From the NCBI GenBank assembly GCA_025517425.1, contig JAOPJY010000001.1, forward strand, positions 1,474,217 to 1,538,216: DNA of 64,000 bases, written 5' to 3'. The stretch is from Halobacteria archaeon AArc-dxtr1 (lineage in GTDB: Archaea; Halobacteriota; Halobacteria; Halobacteriales; Natrialbaceae). The notes below the pieces were generated by a model. The model was not told where the DNA came from. It saw nothing but the letters and a program-made list of their open reading frames with translations, and searched no databases. Each line of letters starts with the position of its first letter. The first letter of the stretch is position 1. The translations under genes were made by a program, and so were the position numbers. Shown one piece after another: positions 26,356 to 35,842 of the stretch.

Positions 26356-27629
26356 CGCTCGAAGTCGATCTTGCGGCGCTCGTCGCCGCGGCGGACGTGC
26401 GTCGTTGCGGGCTCGGTCCGGGCGATCTCGCGGCCGTCTTTCAATACGAGCGTCCGCGGCGCCTGGGTCCGCAGCGCGTTGAACGGGTCCGGCGCGTCGT
26501 AGACGACCAGCGAGGCAGGGTTTCCGACATCGAGGCCGTACGCATCGGTGCCGAAGATCGAGGCGTTGGCGTCGGTGAGCATCTCCCAGAGCGGACCGAC
26601 GTCGCTCCGACCGCTCATGTGTGCGTAGTGGAGGAGGACGAACGCGGCGTCGAGAGGATCGCCCCGGCCGTAGTGGTACCAGGGGTCCATCACGGAGTCG
26701 TGGCCGATGCCGACGGTGACGCCGGCCTCGCGCAGCTGGTCGATCCGGGTGTGGCCCCGGCGCCGCGGGTAGTCGTCGTACCGCCCCTGCAAGACGGCGT
26801 TGTCCGGCGGGTTCGTGACGACGCCGACCCCGCTCTCTGCGAGCAGCGAGATCACCTTGTCGGCGTAGCTGTTCGGGTAGGAATGCATCGCCGTCGTGTG
26901 GCTCGCGGTCACTCGATCGCCGATTCCGCGCTTCGTGGCCTCGCTCGCGAGCACCTCGGTAAAGCGCGAGCCGGGATCGTCTGTCTCGTCGATATGGAGG
27001 TCCGCCGGGCGATCGTAGGACTCGGCAAGGTCCATCGCGAGTTTGACCGAGGCAACGCCGTCCTCGCGGGTGTGCTCGTTGTGCGGGATCGCGCCGACGA
27101 GGTCTGCACCGATCTCGAGGGATTCGCGGAGCAGATCTTCGTGGTGTTCGTCGGTGAAGATGCCGTCCTGTGGGAAGGCGACGACCTGCAGGTCGACCAG
27201 ATCCGAGACTGACTCGCGGAGGTCACAGAGCGCGCGGACGGCGGTCAGGGACTCCTCGGTCGCGTCGGCGTGGGTCCTGACGCGAGTGACCCCGTTGGCC
27301 GCGAGCCACTCGATCGTCTGCTCGGCGCGAGCCTGCACGTCGTCGGCCTCGAGTGACTCCTTTCGCTCGCCCCAGATCTCGATGCCCTCGGCGAGCGTGC
27401 CGGACTCGTTCCAGCGCGGGTCGCCGGCAGTGAGCGTCGCGTCGAGGTGGAGGTGCGGTTCGATCAACGGCGGGGTGACGAGCCGGCCGTCAGCGTCGTA
27501 GACGCGGTCGGCGTCCCCGGGATCGCCGGAGACGGCGTCCTCGAGACGGGCGATGGTCCCGTCTTCGACCGTGATGTCGACTGGGTCTCCCGCGAGCGTG
27601 CGTGCGTCGGTGATGAGCCACGAGGGCAT
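26352..27629 (-). CDS. codA: Cytosine deaminase-like amidohydrolase
   Basis: A 425-residue protein matching E. coli CodA along its length: EPHLHLDATLTAG, LQVVAFPQDG, DLHIDETDDPGSR, ASHTTAMHSY and GIGHDSVMDPWY. All metal and catalytic residues (HxH, Gln, His-x-x-Glu, His, Asp311) are present. The CodA residue D314 is replaced by S312 in GHDS; that position is known to tune pyrimidine specificity in CodA. It converts cytosine or a close analogue to the deaminated base plus ammonia. It shares the 26352-26355 CTAG with the stop of the convergent paralogue and is divergent from the NCS1 permease gene. Confidence 0.9.
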   Translation of the reverse strand: MPSWLITDARTLAGDPVDITVEDGTIARLEDAVSGDPGDADRVYDADGRLVTPPLIEPHLHLDATLTAGDPRWNESGTLAEGIEIWGERKESLEADDVQARAEQTIEWLAANGVTRVRTHADATEESLTAVRALCDLRESVSDLVDLQVVAFPQDGIFTDEHHEDLLRESLEIGADLVGAIPHNEHTREDGVASVKLAMDLAESYDRPADLHIDETDDPGSRFTEVLASEATKRGIGDRVTASHTTAMHSYPNSYADKVISLLAESGVGVVTNPPDNAVLQGRYDDYPRRRGHTRIDQLREAGVTVGIGHDSVMDPWYHYGRGDPLDAAFVLLHYAHMSGRSDVGPLWEMLTDANASIFGTDAYGLDVGNPASLVVYDAPDPFNALRTQAPRTLVLKDGREIARTEPATTHVRRGDERRKIDFER

Positions 27630-27779
27630 ACACGCCACATTCGCGGGGGCAACTAATAGTGCTGTGACTCTCCGATTGTACAGTTTCTTCAACAAATTCG
27701 TGTCACTAGCGTCCAAATAGCTGTGCGAAATTAGCAACTGTCGAAACCCTCATTACCCCTGCGCTGACTGTCGTGAGTA

Positions 27780-29168
27780 ATGACGAAACGTGATGGCGGA
27801 TTCGACTGGCGACGGATCGTCTTCGGACGAACCGATCTTCCCGATCCCGATTACCCACTCGACCACGTGCCCAAAGACGAGCGCAGGGGGCTCGTGAGCC
27901 TCTCGGCGGTGTTGCTCGGACTGGTGTTTTTCGCCGGGACGATGTGGGCGGGCGCGGAGGTCAGCGCGGCGATGGGCTTCGAGGAGATGCTGACCGCGAT
28001 GGTCGTCGGGCACATCATCCTCGGCGGCTACGTCGCGCTACTGTGTGCGATCTCGGCGAAGGCGGGGCTAACGACCGTCCTGTTGGCACGATACTCGTTC
28101 GGCCGCTTCGGCGCGAAGTGGGCCGACCTGCTGCTGGGTGGGACCCAGGTCGGCTGGTTCGGTGTCACCATCCCGATGGTGGCCATCCCGACGGCGACCT
28201 ATTTCGGACTCGAGAGCGCAGCGATGCTCAGCGCCCTGATCATCGTCTGGGGGCTGTTACACATGCTTACGGCGTACTTCGGCTACGACGGAATGGAGAA
28301 GCTCTCGTACGTCGCTGTTCCCTTCCTGATCCTGGTGGGGCTACTCTCGATCTACATCGCGGTCGGGGAGGTCGGCGGGGTCGACGGGCTGTTAGCCCAG
28401 ACCGGCGGCGGCGAGATGGGCTTCGGACTCGCAGTGACAATCGTCGTCGGGACGTTCATCAGCGCGGGGACGCAGGCGCCCAACTGGGCGCGCTTCGCGA
28501 TCAGTTCCCGGATCGCGTTCTGGGCGGGGTTGATCGCCTTCCTCGTCGGGAACAGCTTCCTCTTCCTGAGTGGCGCCGTCGGTGGCGCCGTCTACGACGT
28601 CACCCCGCAGGGTGACCTCTACGAGGTGCTTGTTGCACAGGGACTGGCGACCGTCGGCCTGATCGCGCTTATTTTGAACATCTGGACGACCAACGACAAC
28701 GCCGCCTACGCGTTCAGCGTCGCCGGCGCCGAGGCCTTCGAGTACGACCGCAAGCGGCCGTTCGTCATCGTCGGCTGTCTGGCCGGGATCGCGCTCGCAC
28801 TCGCCGGCGCGGACGCGTTGCTCCTGCCGTGGCTCGAAGTGCTCGGACAGTACATCCCGCCGCTTGGCGCGATCATTATCGCCGACTTCCTGCTGTGCTG
28901 GCGCCTCTCGGTCCCGCGGATGGATGACGTCGAGTTCACGAGCGTCCGGTGGACCGGCGTCCTCGCGTACGTCGTCGGCTGCCTGGTCGCGATCCTGACG
29001 GCCGGTTCGATCGTCCCTGGCGTCACCGCGCCCGCGGTGCTCCCGGGGATGGCGGCGCTCAATGGCATGCTCGCAGCAGCAATCGTCCACGTGGTCGGCT
29101 ACTACCTCCTCGAGGCCAACGGTGTGTTGCCGGGACACGTGGTTCCCGAGGACGCCGAGCGACTCTGA
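27780..29168 (+). CDS. codB: NCS1-family cytosine/purine permease
   Basis: A 462-residue protein with about 12 predicted membrane spans. The cytoplasmic N-terminus (PDPDYPLDHVPKDERR) leads into LVFFAGTMWAGAEV, and GTFISAGTQAPNWARF lies near the substrate-binding helix of NCS1 (Nucleobase:Cation Symporter-1) carriers. It imports cytosine or a related base with protons or sodium. The gene is divergent from codA across 150 bp, a codBA-like pairing. A CATTACCCC element ~28 nt upstream may serve as its promoter. Confidence 0.9.
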   Translation: MTKRDGGFDWRRIVFGRTDLPDPDYPLDHVPKDERRGLVSLSAVLLGLVFFAGTMWAGAEVSAAMGFEEMLTAMVVGHIILGGYVALLCAISAKAGLTTVLLARYSFGRFGAKWADLLLGGTQVGWFGVTIPMVAIPTATYFGLESAAMLSALIIVWGLLHMLTAYFGYDGMEKLSYVAVPFLILVGLLSIYIAVGEVGGVDGLLAQTGGGEMGFGLAVTIVVGTFISAGTQAPNWARFAISSRIAFWAGLIAFLVGNSFLFLSGAVGGAVYDVTPQGDLYEVLVAQGLATVGLIALILNIWTTNDNAAYAFSVAGAEAFEYDRKRPFVIVGCLAGIALALAGADALLLPWLEVLGQYIPPLGAIIIADFLLCWRLSVPRMDDVEFTSVRWTGVLAYVVGCLVAILTAGSIVPGVTAPAVLPGMAALNGMLAAAIVHVVGYYLLEANGVLPGHVVPEDAERL

Positions 29169-29204
29169 GACGGCAGCTCGGGCGCCCGCCGGGACCGTAG
29201 AGAC

Positions 29205-29630
29205 TCAGCGGGCCACTAACACCGGAATCGGCGACCGGCGAACCACTTTCTCCGCGACGCTCCCGAGCAGGACACGTGCAACTCCCTCTCGGCCGTGGCT
29301 CCCGATTACGACCAGATCGTAGTTCTCCTCGTCGGCGCGTTTGACGATCGCACGATCCGGTCGTCCGCGAGCGACCTCGGTCTCGATCTCGACGCCGCGT
29401 TCGGCGCCGCGCCTGCGAGCCGTGTCAAGCAGCTCCTGGGCACGTTCACGCTCCGGGGCGTCGTCGGGGAGATCCCCGGTCATTCCCGAGAAGGCGCCGA
29501 TGTCACCACGCCCCACTTCCACGGCGTGGAGTACGGTAATCGATGCGTTCGGGAACGTCTCGATGGCGTAATCGAGCGCGTCGGTCGATCCCTCCGAGCC
29601 GTCGACGGGTACCAGTATTCGGTCCGACAT
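29205..29630 (-). CDS. Universal stress protein, UspA family
   Basis: A 141-residue single-domain UspA protein. The start MSDRILVPVDGSEGSTDALDY and the ATP-binding-type pattern GSHGREGVARVLLGSVAEKVVRR are typical (G-2x-G-9x-G(S/T)). It is cytoplasmic with an unspecified role in stress. A minus-strand TATATTTAAC (29651-29660) is centred 26 nt before the ATG. It is convergent with the permease gene, 36 nt apart. Confidence 0.95.
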   Translation of the reverse strand: MSDRILVPVDGSEGSTDALDYAIETFPNASITVLHAVEVGRGDIGAFSGMTGDLPDDAPERERAQELLDTARRRGAERGVEIETEVARGRPDRAIVKRADEENYDLVVIGSHGREGVARVLLGSVAEKVVRRSPIPVLVAR

Positions 29631-29650
29631 GGCAATGTGTACGTATAATA

Positions 29651-29660
29651 GTTAAATATA
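29651..29660 (-). promoter_or_regulatory. TATA box of the universal stress protein gene
   Basis: TATATTTAAC on the minus strand lies 26 nt upstream of the start codon in an AT-rich patch; a clear leaderless haloarchaeal promoter. Confidence 0.6.
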
Positions 29661-29810
29661 GCTTTGGGCCGGTAGAGCACGCCAACGGGAGACACAGCAA
29701 TACGGATCCGGTTCACGTGATCGAAACAGCTTGCTACCGCCGAGAAACGCCACCAAGACCACGCACGAGTGGACAGTAACGCTATACGACAAGAGCACGT
29801 GGACGGACGC

Positions 29811-30848
29811 ATGAAGGCCTGCGTGCTCGACGAGTGGGGCGGATCGCTGTCGGTCGAAACGGTACCGGAGCCCGAGCCGGGACCGGGCGAGGTGCGGGTC
29901 GACGTACGCGCCTGCGGCGTCACCCGAACAATCGAGAACGCGGTCCAGGGTGGGCTCGACGACGATCCGTCGCTGACGCCCCGAATCCCGGGCCACGAGT
30001 TCGCCGGTGTCGTCGACGCCGTGGGAGACGGCGTCTCTCGGCTCGAGCCGGGTGACCGCATCCTCTCGTACTTTTATCTGACCTGTGGCGACTGCGATCA
30101 CTGTCGTCGCGGGCACGGAAACCGGTGTACCGAGTTCGGCGGCTGGTACGGCGTCAACTCCGAGGGCGCCTACGCCGAGAAGGCAATTCTCCCGGTCGAA
30201 AACGCACTCCCGTTGCCCGAGGGCGCGAGCTTCGCTGCGGGCGCGATCGCGGCCGACGGGTTGGCGACGCCGATCCACGTTTGCGACCGGACGGACGTCG
30301 GCGATACCGATACCGTCCTCGTGATCGGTGCCGCGGGCCGGATCGGGATCCACCTCTCACAGCTCGCGGCGAGCCGGGGTGCACACGTCCTGGCTGCGGA
30401 CGTCGACCCGGAGCGCTTGGATCACGTCGACGCCGTGACGGGCGCGGCAGTGGAACCGATCGACGCGCGTGGTGAGGACGCCGCTGATCGGCTCCGCGAG
30501 GCGACGCCACACGGGGACGGCCCGACGGTGATCGTCGACGCCGTCGGCGACGTCGAGACGCTGGGAGCGGCCTGGGACGCAATGGCGATGGGCGGACAGG
30601 TGGTTTCGCTCACCACCCACCACGAGCGCAGTTTCGCGCCGCTTCTGAAGGAGTTCGTGGTCAAAGAGGGTGCGCTGCTCGGCTCGCGGTACGCGACCAG
30701 AGACGAGGTCGTCCGCGCGGCGCGCCTGCTCGCGGACGGACGGATCGAGCCCGTAGTGACCGATCGCGTCGGACTGGCGGACGTGCCGGCGGTCCACGAG
30801 GAGCTACGGGCGGGCGAGCGCTACGGCATGGTCGTACTCGAGCCGTAG
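29811..30848 (+). CDS. Zinc-dependent medium-chain alcohol dehydrogenase
   Basis: A 345-residue MDR-family oxidoreductase. PGHEFAGVVDAVGDGV holds the catalytic-zinc His-Glu pair; CGDCDHCRRGHGNRC gives the four cysteines of the structural zinc; IGAAGRIGIHLSQLA is a Rossmann variant. The ATG at 29811 (MKACVLDEWGG) is chosen because GCTATACGA lies about 27 nt upstream; an in-frame GTG at 29769 gives 14 more residues. The substrate is unknown. The gene is free-standing and convergent with the NCS2 permease. Confidence 0.92.
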   Translation: MKACVLDEWGGSLSVETVPEPEPGPGEVRVDVRACGVTRTIENAVQGGLDDDPSLTPRIPGHEFAGVVDAVGDGVSRLEPGDRILSYFYLTCGDCDHCRRGHGNRCTEFGGWYGVNSEGAYAEKAILPVENALPLPEGASFAAGAIAADGLATPIHVCDRTDVGDTDTVLVIGAAGRIGIHLSQLAASRGAHVLAADVDPERLDHVDAVTGAAVEPIDARGEDAADRLREATPHGDGPTVIVDAVGDVETLGAAWDAMAMGGQVVSLTTHHERSFAPLLKEFVVKEGALLGSRYATRDEVVRAARLLADGRIEPVVTDRVGLADVPAVHEELRAGERYGMVVLEP

Positions 30849-30877
30849 AGCGAGACAAAACGAGAGCAGTAAGGGGC

Positions 30878-32272
30878 TTACTCGAGCGGATCCGGATCCT
30901 CGGTACGACCGGTATCTTCCAGTTGGCTCTGGCCCTGTCGAGTCCCGCCGTCTCCAGGGAGGAGGACGTTGAGGATCAGCGCAGTGACACCACCGACCAG
31001 GAGCCCAGAGCCGAGGATCACGGCAATCTCGTCGGGGAACTCGACGAGCAGGTCATCGGTAATCTCGACGCCGACGCCGAGGACGATCGAGACGGCGATG
31101 ATCGTCAGGTTTCGCCGAGTCAGCTCGACTCGGTTAGCGACGATTCGCAGCCCGATGGAGAAGATCATCCCAAAGAGGACGACCGCTGCACCCCCGAGAA
31201 CTGGGTCGGGCATTGCGGCGGCGATGGCTCCCACCTTCGGGATGAGTCCGAGCACAACGAGGAAGATACCACAGATCCCGACGACGAACCGGCTCGCGAC
31301 GCCGGTAAAGCCGATCAGGCCGACGTTCTGGGAGAAGGAGGTGTTGGGGAAGGCGTTGAAGAAGCCGGCGAACATGCTCATGAACCCGTCGGCGAGGAGC
31401 CCGCCGCGCATCTCCTCCGAGGTTGCTCTGCGCCCGACGCTTCCGGTCGTCCCCTCAATGTCGCCGATCGTTTCGATGGAGGTGATGACGTAGGCGAACG
31501 CCGCGATCAGGATCGCCACCGGGTGGAACTCGAGGCCGAACTCGAGGGGCATCGGCACGGCGACCCAGGACGCTTCAGCGACGCCACCGAAGTCGAGCAG
31601 ACCCATCGGCCAGGCGACGAGGTAGCCGACGACGACCGCGAGGAGCACGCTCGCGATCGAGACGAAGCCGTCGAAGTACTGGTTCAAGCCGACGGCAAGG
31701 AGGAAGACGAGTCCGGCGAGACCGAGGTTGTACAGCGCCCCGAAGTCGTCGGCCCCTGGGCCGCCGGCAGAGTAATCGATGGCGACCGGGATCAGCGTCA
31801 GTCCGACGAGCATGACGACGATGCCGGTTACGAGCGGCGGAAACAGCCGCTCGAGGTCGTCGTAAAAGTATCCGACGACGATCTCGACCGGAGCCGCAAC
31901 GATGATCGCCCCGAAGATCGCTGCGACGCCGAAGGCGGCGCCGATATCGATCAAGGGCGCGACGAAGATCGCACTCGTCCCCATCACGATCGGGAGCCGG
32001 GCTCCCACGGGACCGACGGAGTACACCTGAACGATCGTCGCGACCCCCGCTACCAGCAGCGCCATCTGGACAATAAACGCCGTTTCGGCGCCGTCGAGAC
32101 CAATTGCCCCCGCGATGACGAGCGGCAACGCGACCGTCGAGAGGAACATCGCCAAGAGATGCTGTAAGCCGAGTGGAATTGCTTCGGCTAACGGTGGCTT
32201 GTCTTCGATTTCGTACTCGATCAGGGCGGTATCCATCCCGCCTTCGGAAGGTTGTGTGGTATCACTGGCCAT
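30878..32272 (-). CDS. NCS2-family xanthine/uracil permease
   Basis: A 464-residue protein with about 14 membrane spans. The N-terminal YEIEDKPPLAEAIPLGLQH motif is typical of haloarchaeal NCS2 carriers; GTTGSVGRRATSEEMRGGLLADG and SFSQNVGLIGFTGVASR are read in short segments as the conserved substrate-site regions. It imports a purine or pyrimidine base. The ATG at 32272 (MASDTTQ) is preferred; TATA-like CTATCTATG lies ~26 nt upstream on the minus strand. It is divergent from an MFS gene. Confidence 0.92.
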   Translation of the reverse strand: MASDTTQPSEGGMDTALIEYEIEDKPPLAEAIPLGLQHLLAMFLSTVALPLVIAGAIGLDGAETAFIVQMALLVAGVATIVQVYSVGPVGARLPIVMGTSAIFVAPLIDIGAAFGVAAIFGAIIVAAPVEIVVGYFYDDLERLFPPLVTGIVVMLVGLTLIPVAIDYSAGGPGADDFGALYNLGLAGLVFLLAVGLNQYFDGFVSIASVLLAVVVGYLVAWPMGLLDFGGVAEASWVAVPMPLEFGLEFHPVAILIAAFAYVITSIETIGDIEGTTGSVGRRATSEEMRGGLLADGFMSMFAGFFNAFPNTSFSQNVGLIGFTGVASRFVVGICGIFLVVLGLIPKVGAIAAAMPDPVLGGAAVVLFGMIFSIGLRIVANRVELTRRNLTIIAVSIVLGVGVEITDDLLVEFPDEIAVILGSGLLVGGVTALILNVLLPGDGGTRQGQSQLEDTGRTEDPDPLE

Positions 32273-32444
32273 AGACCACGGTATCACTCACCATAGATAG
32301 CTGTTTTGGCCGAAATAGCGTGGTAGAGGGCACGATCGTGAATCAAACACGGGATCTGAGAGCTGTTCCGGAACCGCCGTCGGGAGGGCGGAGCCAGTCC
32401 CCGTCGTCGGAGCGTCGTAACCGATATAGTGGCGTGTCGGAGTT

Positions 32445-33614
32445 ATGGAGAGGATGACTCCGGAACCGGCGTCGGACGAGCCGAGCACGATCCCGTGGGC
32501 TGCGATTGCGGCCATCGGTCTGGGGTTGTTCGGACTCGGCCTCGCCGTCGGGGGCTACGGCGCGTACGTCTCCGTGCTCATCGAACGAGGAATCTCACCA
32601 GACGCGGCAGGGTTTGGGATGTCGCTGTTCTTGTTCGGACAGTTCGTCGCGGTGGTCCCGGCAGACCGGCTGACGCGGACGCGGCCGGTCGAACGGGTCG
32701 CTGCCGGCGGATTGGCACTCGCCGGCCTGGGAATCGCCCTCGGCGGAATCGTGACGCTCGAGGCGACGTACGCCTCCCGGCTCCTGCTCGGACTGGGGCA
32801 GGGGACGGCGTTCGTCGCCGGCATGAAGTACGTCGGCAGGCGGACGACGGGGGCGGATACGGCCACCGCGCAGGGACTGCTCGGCGCGTTGTTCACGCTC
32901 GGGCTGGCGGCCGGGCTGGCGATCGCACCGCCGGTCGTCCCAGCCGTCGGGCCGGTCGTTCCGGCAGCCGTCGCCGCCGCCGTGGCCCTGCTCGGTGCCG
33001 GGCTGACCGCCCGGGTGCCGACCACGGACGGGAACGCGATCGTGGAACTTCGATCGTACCTCGAGCCGTTCGCCTCGGCGGGCGGCCTCGCCCTCGGGCT
33101 CGGGAACATGGCCACGTTCGGCTTCCTGATGGTTGCGGCGACCTGGTACGCCGAGTTACTCGCGGGCGTCGCGCTTCCGGCGACGGCCGTGCTGGTCGGC
33201 TTTGCGCTAACGACGGTTTTGGGGCGGGCGATTGGCGGCTGGCTCTCGCGAGGGTACGGCGAGCGCGCAACGGTCGCCGGCTCGCTGCTGGGGCTCGCAG
33301 CGGTCCTTCTCGGGCTCGCCGCCGCAACCGCGGCCGGCTCGGCAGTCGGAATCGCTGCTGCGTTGATCGCAACCGGGTTCGGCTTTGGCATCCCGTTCGG
33401 ACCGCTGTTTAGCCTGGCGTTCTCGGAGCTATCGGAGGACGCGGGCGTGACGCTGTCGGGGATGATGCTGGTCGGCAACGCCGGCGCGCTCGCCTACCCG
33501 TGGCTGGTCGGCTGGCTGCTGACCGCAACCGCCGGCTACGCGGCCGGTCTGGCTGCGATGGGCGCGTCGGTCGCGGCGATCTGGCTGCTCTGGCTGCGAG
33601 CGGTCGGCTACTGA
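32445..33614 (+). CDS. MFS transporter
   Basis: A 389-residue protein with 12 predicted membrane spans and an Ala/Gly/Leu-rich sequence. DRLTRTRPVERVAAGGLALAG carries the MFS motif A after span 2. An in-frame ATG at 32454 (MTPEPASDEP) is an alternative start. Haloarchaeal relatives are annotated only as MFS carriers; the nitrate/cyanate-type CynX branch is a possible affiliation because of the many small residues, but this is a guess. It is divergent from the NCS2 gene. Confidence 0.88.
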   Translation: MERMTPEPASDEPSTIPWAAIAAIGLGLFGLGLAVGGYGAYVSVLIERGISPDAAGFGMSLFLFGQFVAVVPADRLTRTRPVERVAAGGLALAGLGIALGGIVTLEATYASRLLLGLGQGTAFVAGMKYVGRRTTGADTATAQGLLGALFTLGLAAGLAIAPPVVPAVGPVVPAAVAAAVALLGAGLTARVPTTDGNAIVELRSYLEPFASAGGLALGLGNMATFGFLMVAATWYAELLAGVALPATAVLVGFALTTVLGRAIGGWLSRGYGERATVAGSLLGLAAVLLGLAAATAAGSAVGIAAALIATGFGFGIPFGPLFSLAFSELSEDAGVTLSGMMLVGNAGALAYPWLVGWLLTATAGYAAGLAAMGASVAAIWLLWLRAVGY

Positions 33615-33639
33615 CCGCGGACCGCAGAAGGTGGCGACC

Positions 33640-35574
33640 TCAGCGCAGGATGGGCAACTCGATATGGGTCGCGTATTCTGCGTCGTGGTGGACGGTATTC
33701 GTCGCGACTCGGGACTCCTCGTCTCCATACAGTGGTCCACCCGTGTTCTGGTTGACATCGAACCGGGGCCAGTTCGACGAGGAGATGTCGAGTCGGATGC
33801 GGTGGCCCGCCTTGAACCGGTTCGCGGTGTCGTAGGGCTCCATGTAGAACTCGTAGACGTCGCCGGGTTCGAGAAGGTCGGGCTCCTCGCGATACCCCCG
33901 GTACCGACCCCGACAGATCGAGTCCGAGAGATTCAGCGCGTAGCCGTCAGGGTAGTCCTCACTTGGTGGGTGTTCGTCGATCAGTTTGGCCGTGAAGTCG
34001 GTGTCCTCGCCGTCGGTCGAGCCGTAGACCCGAACCCGAATCGGGCCGGCGATCTCGACGGCCTCCTCCAGTGGCGGCGTCCGGAAGACGAGAACGTCGT
34101 CGCGGTCGGCGAGGGGGCCGTAAGGTGCGGTTGCGCCGAAGGTGTCCTCGTCGGTGCGCTGGTCGTAGCCGCCGCGGCCGGCGAAGTCGATGATGTTTCG
34201 ATCACCGAGGGGATAGGCGCCGACGGGCTCCTCGCGGGGTTCGTAGGTCAGATACGAGGAGGTGTTACCGCCGATCGTCGGGACGGGATCGTCAGGATCG
34301 AACTCGAAACTCGTCGCGGCGTTCTCGGCGTCGGGCTTCTGCTGGGAGAGGGTCCCGTCGCCGTGGGCGTAGAACGCCGTCATCTCCGTGCCGGCAGGTG
34401 GCCACTCCTGCGCACTGCGCCACTCGCCGCCGTGGAAGAGGTGGCCTGCGCCGGCTGGGTGGTCGTCGTCGGTCCGGTGGCCGTCGCCGGTCCCCATCAG
34501 GAAGTACTCGACACGCGGTCGGTCCCAGGTGTCGTCGCCCTTGAGGTAGTGATCGAAAAACGCGAGGCGCGTCTCGCGGTACTTTCGGGTCGCCTCCTCG
34601 CCGAAGGCGAGGTCGCCTGCGGTGGGGTGCTCCCAGGTCAGTGGCGGGAAGAGAAGCGCCTCACTATGGTCGTGACCGCCCGGTAGGCGGGCGAGGTGTG
34701 TCCACGGCCCCATCAGGAGGTAGTGATCCGCATCTTTTCGGTCGGCGAGCCCCCGGAAGTTGTCACAGGTCGCACCGGTGTAGGAGTCGTACCAGCCGCC
34801 GGCATAGACGGTGGGGACGTCTGCCGACTCGTCGTAGTAGCGCTCGAAGTTGATGCCCGGATTCTGCCAGAGATCGTCGCTCGCGCTTCCGGCTTCCATG
34901 ATGTCGAACGCCCACTCCTCGTAGCCGGGGAGTTCGGCGAGGGCGGTCTCGCCGCGCTGGACGGGGGCGTCGTGCAGCACCTCTCGGAAGTCGACGTCGG
35001 CGAAGACCTGCTGGACCTCGGGATCGGCAAGCGACTCGTGGGCGAAGCCTGCACCAAGGGTGAACGCCCAGGAGAGCCAGCGCTGCTCGAAGGCGCCGTT
35101 GTGCCGGAACGTCTTCTTCCGGCCGTTGGCAGCCCCCATGTTGACGAACATCCCGCCGAGGCCGTCGGGATCCTGCGTCGCCAGCGCGCTCTGGACCCAG
35201 GCGCCGTAGGACGTGCCGAGCGTGGCGACCTGGCCGTCGCAGTAGGGCTGGTCGGCCAGCCACTCGACGGTGTCGGCGCCGTCTTCGGCCTCGTTGACGT
35301 AGATGTAAAAGTCGCCGTCGCTGTCGAACCGGCCGCGAACGTCCTGGATAGCGATGACGTACCCCCGCGAGGCGTACCACTCGCCGTGTCGGAGACGGCC
35401 GCCAGTTCGGTCGTACGGCGTGCGATCCAGCAGCACCGGTCTGGGCTCATCGATTGGCTCGCCGGTGTCGGGGTTGGCCGGGCGATAGATGTCTGTGGCG
35501 AGAGAGACGCCGTCGCGGGTCTCGATCTGTACGTTCAACTCGGCGTGAACCGCGTACTCCGGATCGGTCGGCAT
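33640..35574 (-). CDS. CocE/NonD-family serine hydrolase (X-Pro dipeptidyl-peptidase S15 type)
   Basis: A 644-residue alpha/beta hydrolase. The domain begins ETRDGVSLATDIYRP, the oxyanion and nucleophile region is VATLGTSYGAW with the catalytic Ser in GTSYG, and a C-terminal jelly-roll starts near VFRTPPLEEAVEIAGP. Family members cleave esters, acylated beta-lactams or X-Pro peptides. The ATG at 35574 (MPTDPEYAV) is preferred because GATACA upstream gives leaderless spacing; 35595 is an alternative. No signal peptide is seen, so it is probably cytoplasmic. Convergent with the MFS gene. Confidence 0.93.
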   Translation of the reverse strand: MPTDPEYAVHAELNVQIETRDGVSLATDIYRPANPDTGEPIDEPRPVLLDRTPYDRTGGRLRHGEWYASRGYVIAIQDVRGRFDSDGDFYIYVNEAEDGADTVEWLADQPYCDGQVATLGTSYGAWVQSALATQDPDGLGGMFVNMGAANGRKKTFRHNGAFEQRWLSWAFTLGAGFAHESLADPEVQQVFADVDFREVLHDAPVQRGETALAELPGYEEWAFDIMEAGSASDDLWQNPGINFERYYDESADVPTVYAGGWYDSYTGATCDNFRGLADRKDADHYLLMGPWTHLARLPGGHDHSEALLFPPLTWEHPTAGDLAFGEEATRKYRETRLAFFDHYLKGDDTWDRPRVEYFLMGTGDGHRTDDDHPAGAGHLFHGGEWRSAQEWPPAGTEMTAFYAHGDGTLSQQKPDAENAATSFEFDPDDPVPTIGGNTSSYLTYEPREEPVGAYPLGDRNIIDFAGRGGYDQRTDEDTFGATAPYGPLADRDDVLVFRTPPLEEAVEIAGPIRVRVYGSTDGEDTDFTAKLIDEHPPSEDYPDGYALNLSDSICRGRYRGYREEPDLLEPGDVYEFYMEPYDTANRFKAGHRIRLDISSSNWPRFDVNQNTGGPLYGDEESRVATNTVHHDAEYATHIELPILR

Positions 35575-35842
35575 ACCTCCTACAGAGTGAGGCATTCGGT
35601 AAGAGTGTATCCCCCAGCGAGCGGAGACGGGACAGCGGAGGGCGGTGAGGACTGCGGACGGCGATAGAAACGAACGTCGCTGCTCGAAAAAGTGCCCGAA
35701 CAGTGGCGTGAACGGGTGGAAATCGCCAGACACCGCCGGAACTTTTATGTGTGTCGGCTGGGACTTTTAGCCCAATCTGTGCGAGTGTGGGGCACGCCCT
35801 CGTACAGCATTCCCGGTGTGGGGCCGGGCGATACGATCACAC

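Noticed and set aside
32445-33614. Cyanate-specific MFS carrier
   Set aside because: No substrate-specific residues could be recognised, so only the family is reported.
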